This document shows positions 1 to 11,450 of a stretch of DNA of 64,000 bases, piece by piece. The position numbers were made by a program, and so were the translations under genes. This DNA is from Bagarius yarrelli (taxonomy: Eukaryota; Chordata; Actinopteri; Siluriformes; Sisoridae). Position 1 is the first letter of the stretch; each line of letters begins with the position of its first letter. Location: contig VCAZ01000054.1 in NCBI GenBank assembly GCA_005784505.1, positions 2,077,067 to 2,141,066 on the forward strand, in the 5' to 3' direction. Below the pieces are notes generated by a model that made no database searches, was not told the DNA's origin, and saw nothing but the letters and a program-made list of their open reading frames with translations.

Positions 1-491
1 CGTAACTTAACAAATCAGACTGAAGTTTTTTACTTCTTTACATTTATTTGATCAAAAGTTTTTTCTGTCTGTGATTAACTGAATAACTAAAAATGGAAAA
101 ACTCACCCAGTCGAACGTTTCTCTTCTTTAAATCACACAACACTGTGTTCTGAATACGCTAAACTCCTGAGATGCTCTTTCTAACATACTCTTTAACACA
201 CTGAGTGTTTGTTTAACAACATGATGGTGTGTGTGGGTGTGGGTGTGTGAGTTTGGCATTCAGAGGAAGTGCTATTGTGTAGCTAATGGTGTTCCATCTC
301 CTCAAGTGACCTCACCTCCGTTAGAAGATAAAGGGCATGTGTTGTGTGTGTGTGTGTTTAGGGTCAGAGTTTAGGACTGGGATCTGTTACACAAAGTCAT
401 CCTCAAATAGGGAATCACCCGCATACCAACGGATTTCCCAAACACCCCACTTCCCCCACACAACTTTAGTTATTTAATGTTAATGTAGTTT

Positions 492-512
492 TGTGTGTGC
501 GTGTGTGTTTGT

Positions 513-550
<38 letters not shown>
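492..550. repeat. GT/TG microsatellite, interrupted
   Basis: Near-continuous GT dinucleotides with a few TTT and GCG interruptions. Confidence 0.9.
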
Positions 551-631
551 ATGCTCTAAGTTCCATCACCTGCGCATTGTTTAGAGGAAATGGAAACATT
601 TACTTAGTGTTGACAGGAGATTCAATCACTT

Positions 632-765
632 GCTTCCTCTCTCTCTATATCTTTCTCTCTTTCTCTCTCTCTCCCTCTCTCTCTATGTATCTTTCTCTCT
701 CGCTTTGTTTCTCTCTCTCCTTCTCTCTCTCCTTCTCTCTCTCTCTCTCGCTCTCTCAGTGTTCT
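632..765. repeat. CT-rich microsatellite
   Basis: Long pyrimidine tract of (CT)n with TTTCTCTC variants. Open frames on both strands here are Ser/Leu or Arg/Glu low-complexity artefacts. Confidence 0.9.
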
Positions 766-3012
766 TTTTATCAGGAAGGAAGAAGAAAAAGAGGGAAAAG
801 GACAGAACAGAGCTGTTACTAAACTGCACGTGTGTATGCTACCCAACTTAAACCAGATTCCCGAAATATTCACAATAACAATAAAAAATTCTGAGATTTG
901 TTTGTTTATTTATTTATTTGAAAACTTTGTTAAACCCTTTATAGTAATGACACCATTACATAAACAATTTTTTAAATTATATGTTGTTTTATCTTTGACA
1001 ACTAAATTAATTTCCTGTATTTATTATTAAACACTAAGATGAAACCGCATGTCACCGTAATGCGTTCACTCGACATTGTGAGCTAGGAGAGTAGAGAGAA
1101 TTCCCCGTGCTGAAGTCAGCAGACTGAAGTGAAGAAATGCTGCTTCATCATTCTACCCTAACTTCTACTACAAAAATCTACACACTAACATTTTGTGCTT
1201 GCTGTAATAGTGACAGAATAGTGACAGGTTACTGACACACACATACACAATGCACACTGTCCAGGATCTAAAGCGTGTTGATCAGGAAATATATGATATT
1301 AAATTACTATTCTACAATTTTATAAAATTCTAACTGGCTGCTTATACTCTTAATAAGTGTGTGTGTGTGTGTGTTCTGCACTGCTCTGTTGAAGGCCAGT
1401 TGGAAGTCTTTGGGCTTGACAGAGTTGAGCTGATTGAATCAGTTCAGCCATGTCCTGGAGCGTTGATCTCAGCTCTGCAACGCTGTAACGCTTCACTTCA
1501 CTACACACACACACACACACACGCGATGATAGGGTGTACAGCAGTCTCAGGGAGATAGCTGTATCTTTAGTCTGGACGTGTCTGACTAAAATGCCATTGT
1601 TTTTTTTTTTTTATTTACTTGGATTACACTTACTAAAATAATCTGTGTGAATCGACTCAATATTTTACAGCCGGAATCTCTGCTCTATGATGCAGCTCTT
1701 TTTGTTAGAGCAGAACATCTATTACACTATACACAGTTTCAGTTTCTAGAATCTGTTTAAAAATAGTCCAATGTTTTCTGTCGAGCTGCCAATCACCCAG
1801 CCTCCTGTTGGATGAAACCCCAATGGTCCTCTGACTGAGAAATTTACTTAAATGAAGTCTGGACCCATTTGACTTCTAATTTAAATGAGATTTCCATTAA
1901 TAAATAAATAAACAGAATGTCAGGGGTTTTAAGCGTGCAGTAAACAGGCCAGACGTTCGGAGATCAGATGCTATCTATCAAACACCAGCTTCCTAACATC
2001 ATATACAAGTTTCAAAAAGCTTTCAGTTTCAGTCGAAGAGCAGTTACAGGCTGTAGGTGTCCTAAAACTGGTTTGAAGCCAGGGGACAGGAGCATCTTTG
2101 ACATCTCTATTTACTTAATGAACAGAGAGAAATGCCTGACCAATGTCTAGGTAATTCATGTGTAGATGATTTGTAGCGTGCAGATTGATCTGAGTGAATG
2201 AGATCACTAGCGAGGGAATGTATCTGATCAGCAGAACAAGTCTGTGCTACTGACCCATGAATCAGGAGACAATACACACATGTGCTGATGCCACGAAAGC
2301 CGCACAATGACATGCCACGAGCCTCAGACAGCCTTTATCCAGTATCTTCATCATCATCCAGTCAACTAAATAACAATTAATGTTTATCAATGAGCAATAA
2401 GAATTTCAGCAAAAACCTGGCTGATAAGACATTCCTTAGTCTTAGTATTTGGACCAATATTGTTTGTATATTACTCGCTGTTATTTGTGTAATATAGTCA
2501 TGCTTTTGGTGTCTGTCTCTGTAGAAAAGTGAGCAGGAAAGAAACAAATGTGTCAGCAGTAACAGTTTCTTAACCTCAGCTTCATCACACAAGACAACAA
2601 AAAGATTAAATAATGGTTAAATTGTGGAGAATCAATTTTTATTTCTACTAATGCAGCTCAGCAACTGCAGCTCATCGGTTCTCAGACACACACTGTCTGT
2701 TCCTCACATGCTTTAATGAAATATTACACACAAGTGTGACTGCTTTATAATTTATACTTCACTGTTTAAATTAATATGCTTAACTGGTACCCAAAACTAG
2801 ACAAGTAAAGTCACTTTTTTCTTTTTCAGCTCTCTAATCAATATTTTGTATACAGCATGAAGATGTTTTAGCACTCATCTTAGGTTCTTCTTCCATTGTG
2901 CTCAAGGTGTGACCTCAGCAGTTAAATATATGATTTAATTCTAATGCTTTTTAGCAGGAGGACCTGGCTTTTTCAAGATGTTAAGAGCTTTATGGAAGGT
3001 ACAAACTCTTAC

Positions 3013-3202
3013 CTGGTTTGGAGATCATCTTCATGCTGCGCTCCTGAAACTCCTGGTCTTGAATCAGTGGTGTGGCTCTCAGCAGGTTTCCTTCACTGCC
3101 GGCTCTCATTAGCCTTTCTCCTACAATCAGCATTCTGGCTTTATCCCCCGGCAGCTCTTTCTGTGACTGCTTCGATGCTTTCACAACACGTGACGAGATC
3201 AT
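3013..3202 (-). CDS. Candidate 5' coding exon of an unidentified gene
   Basis: On the minus strand an ATG at 3202 opens 63 codons that run into a near-perfect splice donor (CCAG|GTAAGAGT, exon end 3013). The peptide is not low-complexity. It is basic and hydrophilic (MISSRVVKASKQSQ start; later GERLMRAGSEGNL) and ends ERSMKMISKP before a split Gly codon. An in-frame stop lies about 50 bases upstream of the ATG, so this looks like a first coding exon. I do not recognise the family. In mammals the gene downstream of PTF1A in the same orientation is KIAA1217 (sickle tail), which uses several first exons. Position and strand would fit that, but this is inference from gene order, not a sequence match. 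No second exon lies in the window; the rest of the gene would lie left of position 1. Confidence 0.45.
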
Positions 3203-3490
3203 TTTGCGCCGTGCCAACAAAATTTGCGTATTCCTTTGTAAGAACTTAATATCTTCTCACCTCTGTGGCCTACCGTCGAAGCGGTTTCCTTGTGGGCAGG
3301 AACTTCATGGTGCTCGCTGTCCCTCAGTAACCTCTTTACACTCAGCTGTAATGCCCTCTCTGACTTTGAGCTCAGGACTCAGACCCCTCGTTCACTCAGC
3401 TCTCTGTGAAAGCTGCACATGGATTTAACGAAGCAAGACGATTACTGTAGAGTGAGAGAGCGCGACAGGCACTGAAAGATAAGGAAAGAG

Positions 3491-3497
<7 letters not shown>

Positions 3498-3521
<24 letters not shown>
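3498..3521. repeat. (GA)n microsatellite
   Basis: About twelve uninterrupted GA units upstream of the candidate exon. Confidence 0.9.
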
Positions 3522-3527
<6 letters not shown>

Positions 3528-3973
3528 AAGAGTTATTCCATAACTGCATGCATTATGGCATCAAACTGAGATAAAAGAATCTCTGAAATTGCAGCATTCA
3601 CAAAAAATCAAAGTGAGATGAAACAGGAAGTTGATTTAATGTCAAGTTCACACATCCACATTATCATTAACATGTCTCCCTTGCTGACATCACCCACAGA
3701 CAGATCTAAAAGCTTCTCTGATGTCTTAAATGTTCTGTTTCAATTGTATCATTTATTTATGTATAATGATATAAAAATAATAGAAAATAAATACCGTGTG
3801 CAAAGGTAAACGGGTGACAATCCAAAAATACTGCATCTGGATGTAGGGAGTCAGAATAACATCATGTGTTGTTTACTTGCACAGCAAACTTATGTATTTT
3901 TTGACAGATCTCATATCCAGTGATATGGGGTTTCACTCCTAAAAAAAAATAACCCTAATATTTAAACAATGTA

Positions 3974-4116
3974 TGAGGAGGTATTGAAAAGTTTCAGGAC
4001 ACACCAACAGATGGCAGCACATGGCTGAGCGCACAGTCACAAGAACACAGCCTAACATGCAGCCTTTGTGCTGCCATATGTTGGCATGTCTCAAAATCTT
4101 TTGATACCCCCTCTCA
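3974..4116. mobile_element. Palindromic mariner-type MITE
   Basis: A 143-bp unit whose two ends are long inverted repeats of about 55 bp and roughly 75-80% identity. The left end starts TGAGGAGGTATTGAAAAG and the right end finishes CTTTTGATACCCCCTCTCA. A TA dinucleotide flanks each side (3972-3973 and 4117-4118), as in Tc1/mariner target duplications. There is no coding capacity, so it is a non-autonomous derivative. Confidence 0.7.
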
Positions 4117-4259
4117 TAATGTTAGTTATTTTTTAAGAAATGTGTTGACGGAAATCCGTCTGTTTTAAAAGAATAAGCAGCTCTAAACTTTCACAGTTGT
4201 CATTAAGCTGTCATGTGTAATAATCATCTTGAGCATGAGCGCCTTCTAATATCAGGAGA

Positions 4260-4560
4260 ACCTCGGTTGTTTTTTCTTGCTGCTGCTACTCCTCTTGTCG
4301 AGCATAAAATCTATCATGCGGAACAATAACTGCAGCGCTGAGAATGTATCGCTCCCATAAGCGCTGTTTTCGGTCATTAGTTTCTCTCCTCAACAACAAC
4401 AAACGGGAACCGCAGTGGAGGAGCGAGAAGACTGATGAGTGTGCCGATCAGAGCGCGGGCCCTGAGAGTCGCCGCGTTCAGCTCCCGTCTGCACGGGTTT
4501 TTAATGGATTGCTATAAAACAGGACGCGACGGGTCTCCTTGGGGACAAGCACAGAACGTG
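4260..4560. other. Mid-GC non-repetitive block upstream of the candidate exon
   Basis: Locally GC-richer, repeat-free DNA with several CpGs (around 4430-4540). It lies 1-1.3 kb upstream of the minus-strand candidate exon at 3013-3202, so it could hold a promoter, a 5' UTR exon or a conserved element. Nothing decisive is visible. Confidence 0.25.
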
Positions 4561-4869
4561 TTTACTTAAAGGAAGAAATGTTTCCAGAAACATACAAGGG
4601 AACGCTGCAGCCTGTGCTTTAATGAGGCTGGGTCAGAACTGATATCACATTGTGAGCTTAATTTAGCAGTCAGACATAAAGTTTTGGAACTGTAGAAATT
4701 GGTAATGGTGTCATCAGAGGTTCAGTCCCAGGACTGACCGAGTGACGCAGAACATTATCCGTTTTTACTCTTAAACACAAGACACTGACACACAAATGTC
4801 TCAGTGACAGAAGCGACTAAAGCAGAAAAGCAATTCTCTACCTGTTTAAGCTTTACTGTAAAACCCCTA

Positions 4870-5118
4870 GCATACACACCACATGACCAAAAGTATTGGA
4901 ATACTGAAACCTAACAAACATGCCAGCTTTGTGATTATCTTACGCCAGATATATCCTCCTATAATAATCCAACACATCTGGGCAACTTCAGTATGTGACT
5001 GTGGAAATTTTTCTTCATTCATTCACAATAATATTAATGAGATCAAACACTAATGTTGGGTGAGGAGGTCTGGGGGTGCAGTCGGTATTTCAATTCATCC
5101 CAAAGGTGTTTAGTGGGG
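4870..5118 (-). pseudogene. Tc1-like transposase fossil, C-terminal part
   Basis: Minus-strand translation gives HLWDELKYRLHPQTSSPNIS, matching the C-terminal HLWDEL region of Tc1 transposases. It decays into stops towards 4870, where a terminal-repeat-like 'accaaaagtattggaata' occurs. It is the left piece of one element whose other piece is at 6153-6335; a later insertion splits them. Confidence 0.7.
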
Positions 5119-6152
5119 TGAAGGTGATTTTGCCAGGTAGGATGCAATCCAGGATTAACTTCCTTTGTTGAATCCTGAATAGACATTTCAATCAACCAAT
5201 CATAACCATCTGATGTCATCAGTGTGTGTCGAACCAAACCCACCTCAATCCGTTTTTAAATCCAAAATGTAATATTAGAAATGTATTTATTAAGTTAAAA
5301 CATGAAATACTGAAATAACATATGAACATCACAATATACATTATATGCTTTAAAAATTTTTTTCAAATTAATGGTTATAAAAATATAGCTTGTGATTGTT
5401 ACATTTAAAAAGTCTTTAAATGACTTTAAACTTTAAAAGTCATTGATTAAATAAATCTTCACCTTGTTTAATAGTAAAAACATTTTACGTTTAATAGTTC
5501 AGTAGAGATTGTTTATGATTCTGTAATGATTCCAGCTCCAATGAACCACCGCCACTTCCGTTCCTACTTCCGGTGACTAGCTTTATAAGCTAGCATCACA
5601 GACACCACAGCTATAGCTATTAGCTATTCTACTTACTAAGTGTTTCTCATGTTCAAGCTAATTTAGTTAAGATCTATGCTACGTTTCGATTCTGATTCAC
5701 GTCTTTGTGATTCTGTTTTGTTTGTCTATCTGTTGAGTGTTCATAACGTAAACTCTTGCCTGCTTACCGACAACAGCTCTGTATTAGTGTCATTATCTTA
5801 ATAAAGGCTTTTTTTACTGCAACATGGATTCCTCACAGATTCACTGTCTAAATTTAGTAATGTTTCATCAAAATCAATACAGTCTAAATTTCGCTAATGT
5901 TTTTCCTGAACTATCATAAATTATTTTAATATTTTGTCTAATGTTATGTTGTAATCAGATGCTGTTTTACAGCATTCAGTCAATTCTTGTTTTTTAGTCT
6001 GTTTGTGGACAAAAAGACTTAAAAATGGATTAAGAAGGGTTTGGTCAGCACACACTGATGACATTAGATGATTATTATTGGTTGATTTTTTTCAGAATCA
6101 ACAAAGGATGTAAATCCAAGATTACATCCCACTTGGCAAAATCACCTCCACC
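5119..6152. mobile_element. Long-TIR non-autonomous DNA transposon nested in a Tc1 fossil
   Basis: About 1.03 kb bounded by inverted arms of roughly 135-145 bp (5119-5260 and 6019-6152) with about 80% identity. The shared ends read ggtgattttgcca and tggcaaaatcacc. Flanking 11-mers GTTTAGTGGGG (5108-5118) and GTTGTGTGGGG (6153-6163) agree at nine positions and look like a decayed target duplication. The interior is non-coding and AT-rich, with a repeated TAGCTAT motif near 5610 and an AATAAA near 5800. Long arms plus a 9-11 bp duplication suggest a Mutator-like element; the superfamily is inferred. Confidence 0.65.
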
Positions 6153-6335
6153 GTTGTGTGGGGATGAGTCAGGGCTCTGTGCAGGACACACAGGTTCTTC
6201 CACAGCATGTCTTTGTGGAGGGCAGAGCTTTTGTACACGGGGACGTTGTCATGCTGGGACAGTGTTTGTGTCTTTTAGTTGTGGTAAAAGAATAACGGAA
6301 TGCCGCACCATACAATATGTATGTAAATATGTAAA
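6153..6335 (-). pseudogene. Tc1-like transposase fossil, upstream part
   Basis: In the minus direction the decayed translation contains QHDNVPVYK-type sequence followed by a remnant of the segment that precedes HLWDEL in Tc1 transposases. The two halves of the frame rejoin if the nested element at 5119-6152 is removed. Many lesions; not functional. Confidence 0.6.
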
Positions 6336-7142
6336 GATCTAGAAGACAAACTAGCAAACTAGCAGGTCAGGAAATTTTAGCCAGAAGGTTTTAGATGTGC
6401 TTTTTTACTCGATAAACTATATTTTACAAACCGACCAACGGGTTTAAACTTTATCTACAGACCTTTTCCTTTTCTTTTCACCTGGTTGTGTTTTGTGGCA
6501 CCTTTTTTCCCACAGCACACATACAGACAGGTTCTACTTCCTGTCTCTAAGAACAATGCAGTCAGCTGTGTGGGTGCTTTAGTTGGAGTTTTATAATAGT
6601 GAATCAGCAGCTTACATGTCTCAGGCAATGTCTTAGAATTTGGGTCTTCAGGAAATGAGATTTAGGGAATGGTTTTTTAGTTACCATTCGCTGGGGGCAG
6701 AGGGACACACGAGAGAAAATGCACAGCAGATCCAACTAGCCTCCGAACACACTCATTTTGTGAGTGTGTGTGTAGATAATTAAGTACAGACTCTTCTGCT
6801 GCTTATAGGTTATTGATTTTGTCCCTCGCTCAGCCATGGGAACAGAAACGTACCTCTTCAACTCTTTCCCCTCCATTAGCCGGGGTGCTAAAAGTGTCAC
6901 TTTGTTACCTATAGTGGAGGTAAAATACAGCAGTCATTATGTCCACAGAGGCTGAGGGGCAATTCTTGTGTGTCCTGGTCAGAGTTAGGACACTCAGTGT
7001 GCGGTGCTGTATATCACATCCAGCTAGAGCTAAAATTACTTTTTACAGGTTACGTTTGAATTTCCCGGAAAGACATTAATAAGATCCTTGCAGGGTCAAC
7101 GTTTTCCAAACCTGTGTATTTTAAGTAAATAAGCTCATGTTT
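6336..7142. other. Intergenic, nothing recognised
   Basis: No exon, RNA gene or recognisable repeat. Short TG runs only. Confidence 0.5.
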
Positions 7143-7425
7143 AAGGTTAGACTACCAACCTGAAGATTGTTGGTTCAATACCCAGCTCCACTAAGCCACC
7201 ACTGCTGGGCCCCTGAGCAAGGCCCTTATCCCCATATTGCTCAGTTATATAAAATAAGATAAATGTACATTTACAGCATTTGGCATATGTTTTTATCCAG
7301 AGTGACTGGCATAAAACTGACAAATTAAGGGTTAGGGCCTTGCTTAGGGGCCCTTGCTTGGTGGAGCTACCACTGTTGCAAGTCGCTCTGGATAAGGGCA
7401 TCTACTCACTAAAGCTCGGTTTCCT
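7143..7425 (+). mobile_element. tRNA-derived SINE, composite
   Basis: The head carries a degenerate B box (ggttcaataccc) followed by the family body 'ccactgctgggcccctgagcaaggccctta' and the tail 'gtcgctctggataagggcatct'. A second, partly reversed copy (catttacagcatttggca ... ttatccagagtgac) is fused in the middle, so two insertions overlap. Confidence 0.75.
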
Positions 7426-8865
7426 TCACGCTTGTAGAATGACTACACCTTTTATTTTCCTTTAAAAAAAAAAAAAATACAATAAAATGCAATGCCGTAT
7501 TCCATAAGTTACAGTTTTAAGAACATGGTTATTTAGCGCCCTCTTGTGACCAGAAACAATATTTATTTTTTAAAAAATACAAAAACTGCAGCAGTGCTTA
7601 AACACCTAATTACTGTTTATTAAGTCTTGGTCACACACTCTGGTTTATTTTAAAATAGTTAATTTTATTACATTATTATGCATGAGATCATTTATGTAAA
7701 TCTATATTTCAAACCCCTTTCAAATTATACTAGGACTTTGTCTTATGATGGAATCAATTAACTTCAGCCTAGACAAACATAACACTGCAGCATTTATTTT
7801 ACGTTTTATACACAAACACACAACTTTTATTAACACATTTGGGTGAACATATGTTAAAAAAAATCACTGAGTGTAGCAGTTGGCTCTTTGCCCGTTTGTG
7901 TGGTTAAAACCCAGACTGGCAGCTTGCTGACCTAATTTCCACACTTTTCCCCATTAAGAGGGATTAATGTGATTAATGCTGAGACCATAATTATGATGAA
8001 TTCATTAAAAATAAAAAAAATAAAACACATCTGGGATCCTGAAATAAAGGATGTTTAAGATAAAGCATTCAATACAGTAATTAAAGAAAGTGTATTTTGG
8101 TATGTCCACCAGAGGGCAGGCTTATTAACCTGAAGGAAATATCTGTCAGCTCTAAAAACTATTGTGTGACGAGTTAAATATAAAAAAAGCAAAATAATTC
8201 CAGAATAAAATATTAATATTGATATTATAAGATTTTTCTGTTAAAAATGTGTATTTAAATAAATGTATTATAACGTTTATACTAGTACTAAAATAACACT
8301 GTGATATATATAAGAAAAGAAAGTGTATTTTGGTATGTCCACCAGACATATACACCAGATATATATACTGCAATATGAAAAAAAAACAAACCACCAGATG
8401 ACTTGAATAGCTTTATTTAAAAAGAATTTATTATTTTATAATCACTGAGGTGTTTTTGTAGGGGGGTGTATCAGCGCAAAATATCATACACAAATTATAT
8501 GCATAGTTAAATACAACAGAACAAAAATTCAGATAGAGAAATTAAATAATTAAATGTAAAATCACACTGTATAGACTTAATACGGTCTTTATACCGTATA
8601 AATTAAATACATTAATCTTTGCTAAAGCTACAAGTAATTGTTTGCTGTGTCTAAATGCTTTAAACTTGAAATGTTTACATAGTTACATAGTTAAAACAAT
8701 GTGCAAATGATCAACTTTGCAATGAATCCACAAATCACATTGTGTTCTGTGAATTGTAGTGCAGTCAACTCTAATCCCCACCTGACATTACACATCCTGC
8801 AGTGTGACTATTGCAGATACGATATATTGTGCAGCAGTGATGTGTCCTTCAAAAATGAATTGGCT
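7426..8865. other. AT-rich intergenic DNA
   Basis: No gene seen. It contains a 31-bp exact direct repeat (8083-8113 and 8316-8346) and an A run near 7464. Confidence 0.55.
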
Positions 8866-8869
8866 CATA

Positions 8870-8925
8870 CATTTACATTTACATTTATGGGATGCCCTTA
8901 TCAGAGGAGGAACTTGCATAGTTCA
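8870..8925 (-). mobile_element. SINE tail fragment
   Basis: The decayed 'acatttacatttatgggatgcccttatcagagg' matches the tail module of the local SINE family in reverse orientation. Confidence 0.4.
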
Positions 8926-9082
8926 GCCCATAGGCCTGTGTGTGGGGTGCGCACACCACTGCAGCAACACGTTTCTTGTATGTACAGTTGACAAATTTTA
9001 GCAGCCCAAACATATTTTATTTGACTGTCCTGTGGTTAATAGACAAAGAAATCTGTTTTATTAATTACACTTCTCCAAAGAC

Positions 9083-9215
9083 TTACATTTAGAGCATTTG
9101 GCAGTCGTCCTTATGCAGAGCGACTTACATTTATCTCTTTTATAAGAAATAAGGGCCTTGCTCAGGGGCTCAACAGTGGTGATGCTGGGAATCAAACCAC
9201 TGTGCTACCATTTCC
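9083..9215 (-). mobile_element. tRNA-derived SINE, partial
   Basis: Reverse-oriented copy: tail (gagcatttggcagtcgtccttatgcagagcgactta) at left, body (aagggccttgctcaggggct) in the middle, decayed tRNA-like head at right (gaatcaaaccactgtgctacca). Confidence 0.75.
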
Positions 9216-9219
9216 CTTA

Positions 9220-10540
9220 TTTGCATTAAACAAATATTTTAAATTTAATAAAACTGTTTCTAAATAAAGTGATGAGTTAAGATACTTTATTAACCATTTG
9301 GGTTTTTTTCTTGTTAAAGAGTCAATTTGTGTCGAATGCTTCATTGCTGTTTAATGAATTATTGATCGTGAAAGTAGTAAAACACCCTTTAACCTTATTT
9401 TTACTTTGGAATGATTGAATAAAACCTAATAAAAAGCTGTTAAACTCTCCTATATGTCCATTTAGTGTTTAAAGTGTTTATAAATCAATGAGCTGGAAGA
9501 GTCCCATGAGTTGTTTGTGTGAATTTAGGGGTCCATATTGATGCCCTTAGGGCAGACTCTCACACTGCACCCTGAGGGATTAGAGAGAGAGATTAGAAAG
9601 ATTACCCTGTTTAGCCAGACTAATCTATTTTAATAGACTTTTCCTCCTCTGGAAAGAAAAGAAAGAAACAGATTATGTGGCTCTAAAAGGCACAGCAACT
9701 CTTAATAAGACACAACAAATGAGATAATGCTGTAAAAGAGCAAACAGTGTAATAAGATTTTACAGCTAGAACACAGTGACTGTCAAAGATTTGCTTGGTC
9801 TTTAGTAAAGGTTAGATACGTTAACACTATTCTTAAATATATAATATATTTTGTAGTTATATAAATATATAACTACAAAAATATTTAACTCTCTATTAAA
9901 GCAGCATACAAATGTGTAGATGCTCTCATAATGGACCTAGTGCACATATTTTCAAAGAAAAGTAAATACGTAAATAAAGTGGATACCATAAACAGCTAGT
10001 TAGCCACACAAAATGAGTAAAAAAAGAGAGAAAGAGAGTTGAAAAGTGTGTGTGTTTCTTTATATACTGCTTGTTTTTTCCCACCATTTTTCTTCACTGC
10101 CCTAAAACAGGTAAAGATAAAAAAAGATGCGGTTGCCGTAGAGATGTGGCAACAGTAAGCCAGTAGGTTAAGCTAGTAAGTTAATAATTCACCATCTAAG
10201 AGGCATTAAACTCATCTCAGAAAGACTAGATAAAGAGAAGGCTCTGGGGTTAACTTTTAAGTACAACATGCCATCGTTTAATTAAATTGATGACATGCTG
10301 CTGTGGTGTGAGAGAACCATTTCACGCTAAATAATTCACGCTAGGACATCTAACCAAAAGATGTTTAAATAACGTATTAAACTTATTTAACTAAAATGTA
10401 CATTTTTCTTATTTTAATTTTTTTTCAAAGTAATGTATCGTAACAAATCATGATATATTGTATTGTGACTCATGTATCGTATCCTAAGGCCCTTGCCCTA
10501 ATACACACACACCCATACACACACAGCGTTTTAATCTGTC
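9220..10540. other. AT-rich intergenic DNA, nothing recognised
   Basis: No coding exon or identifiable repeat apart from a short AT-rich palindromic patch near 9838-9880 (atataatatat ... ttatataaatatataact). Confidence 0.5.
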
Positions 10541-10549
10541 GCTTGAGAC

Positions 10550-11450
10550 CTGCTACATGACAATAAGAATTATCTTGCGGACACACCTGACGCTTTGCTC
10601 TACATTCATTGCTGATATTATTTTCCTATAATATAGAAGGTTTCCATCTGTGCAACGCATCCTCATGCATCTGGCAGAAAGCAACGTCTGAATGAAGACC
10701 GGGCTCGCTCTATAGAGGAGTCTGACACCGCTGACATCGAGTGTCAGTGCATTCCGTTGGATTTGCTCGGCGAGTTCATTCACGCTGTGGCTCTTTTCAC
10801 GCCGTTGCTGGAGGATTCCTGTGTGTGTGGTGGTGAGCGGGCCGGCCGGCTCTCCCGCTGAGAGGGCATATGGTGGCTTTGTGGCCTAAAACGGCGGCCT
10901 TCATTGCGCCTCCTGCCCGCAGAGTTAAACAAATTGATTGGCAGGCTCGCAGCTGAATGAGGGCCCCTCTTCCAAACATAATGCCTCATTATGTATTTAT
11001 GTTTAGGCGACCTTTAGCATGCATGTTGATGATTTACATTTGCAGGAAACCGACTCCTCTTCTTCTTTATTTTCTTCTTATTATTATTAATAAGAATATA
11101 AAAAAAATGTTAAGGTGAGTATTTTTTTAAGGTTTATATTTTCACCTAAAAAACGAAATCATGAAACGAAGGTAAATAAAACATGCACTAAAACAAATAA
11201 CTGTTTAAACAGAACATTTATTTTAGCTTACATTCTCACAGGTGTTTTGGCTGAAAGGATTCGGACGCTCTAAGGAAAGTGGCGTTTTCTTCAGACTCAG
11301 TGTGAGTCCCGGCTCAAGCGAGAGGCCGATCCCTTTCCGTACAGGAATTAATTATGAAGTCAAAGGCATTTGAGGAGCAGCACAAAGAGGACGGCTGTGC
11401 ACACTGCTGCTGTCTTGATGTAATAACCTGATTATGAAGCGATTAAAAAT
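10550..11450. promoter_or_regulatory. Candidate conserved non-coding block, ptf1a distal flank
   Basis: GC-richer, repeat-free DNA, notably 10780-10985, followed by homeodomain-like AT motifs and a second block at 11240-11410. It lies about 24-26 kb downstream of ptf1a, comparable to the roughly 25-kb distance of the known human PTF1A pancreatic enhancer. The regulatory call rests on composition and position only. The two overlapping short open frames here have no splice context. Confidence 0.3.

Larger units (their letters stand above)
1..2989. other. Intergenic, microsatellite-rich, no gene seen
   Basis: No exon-like open frame with splice sites was found on either strand. The stretch holds simple repeats: GT at 492-550 and 1358-1374, CT at 632-765 and AC at 1502-1524. 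The short open frames over these tracts are artefacts of the repeats. Confidence 0.6.

Noticed and set aside
493..873. Several open frames of Ser/Leu, Val/Cys or Arg/Glu composition
   Set aside because: They are direct translations of GT and CT microsatellites.
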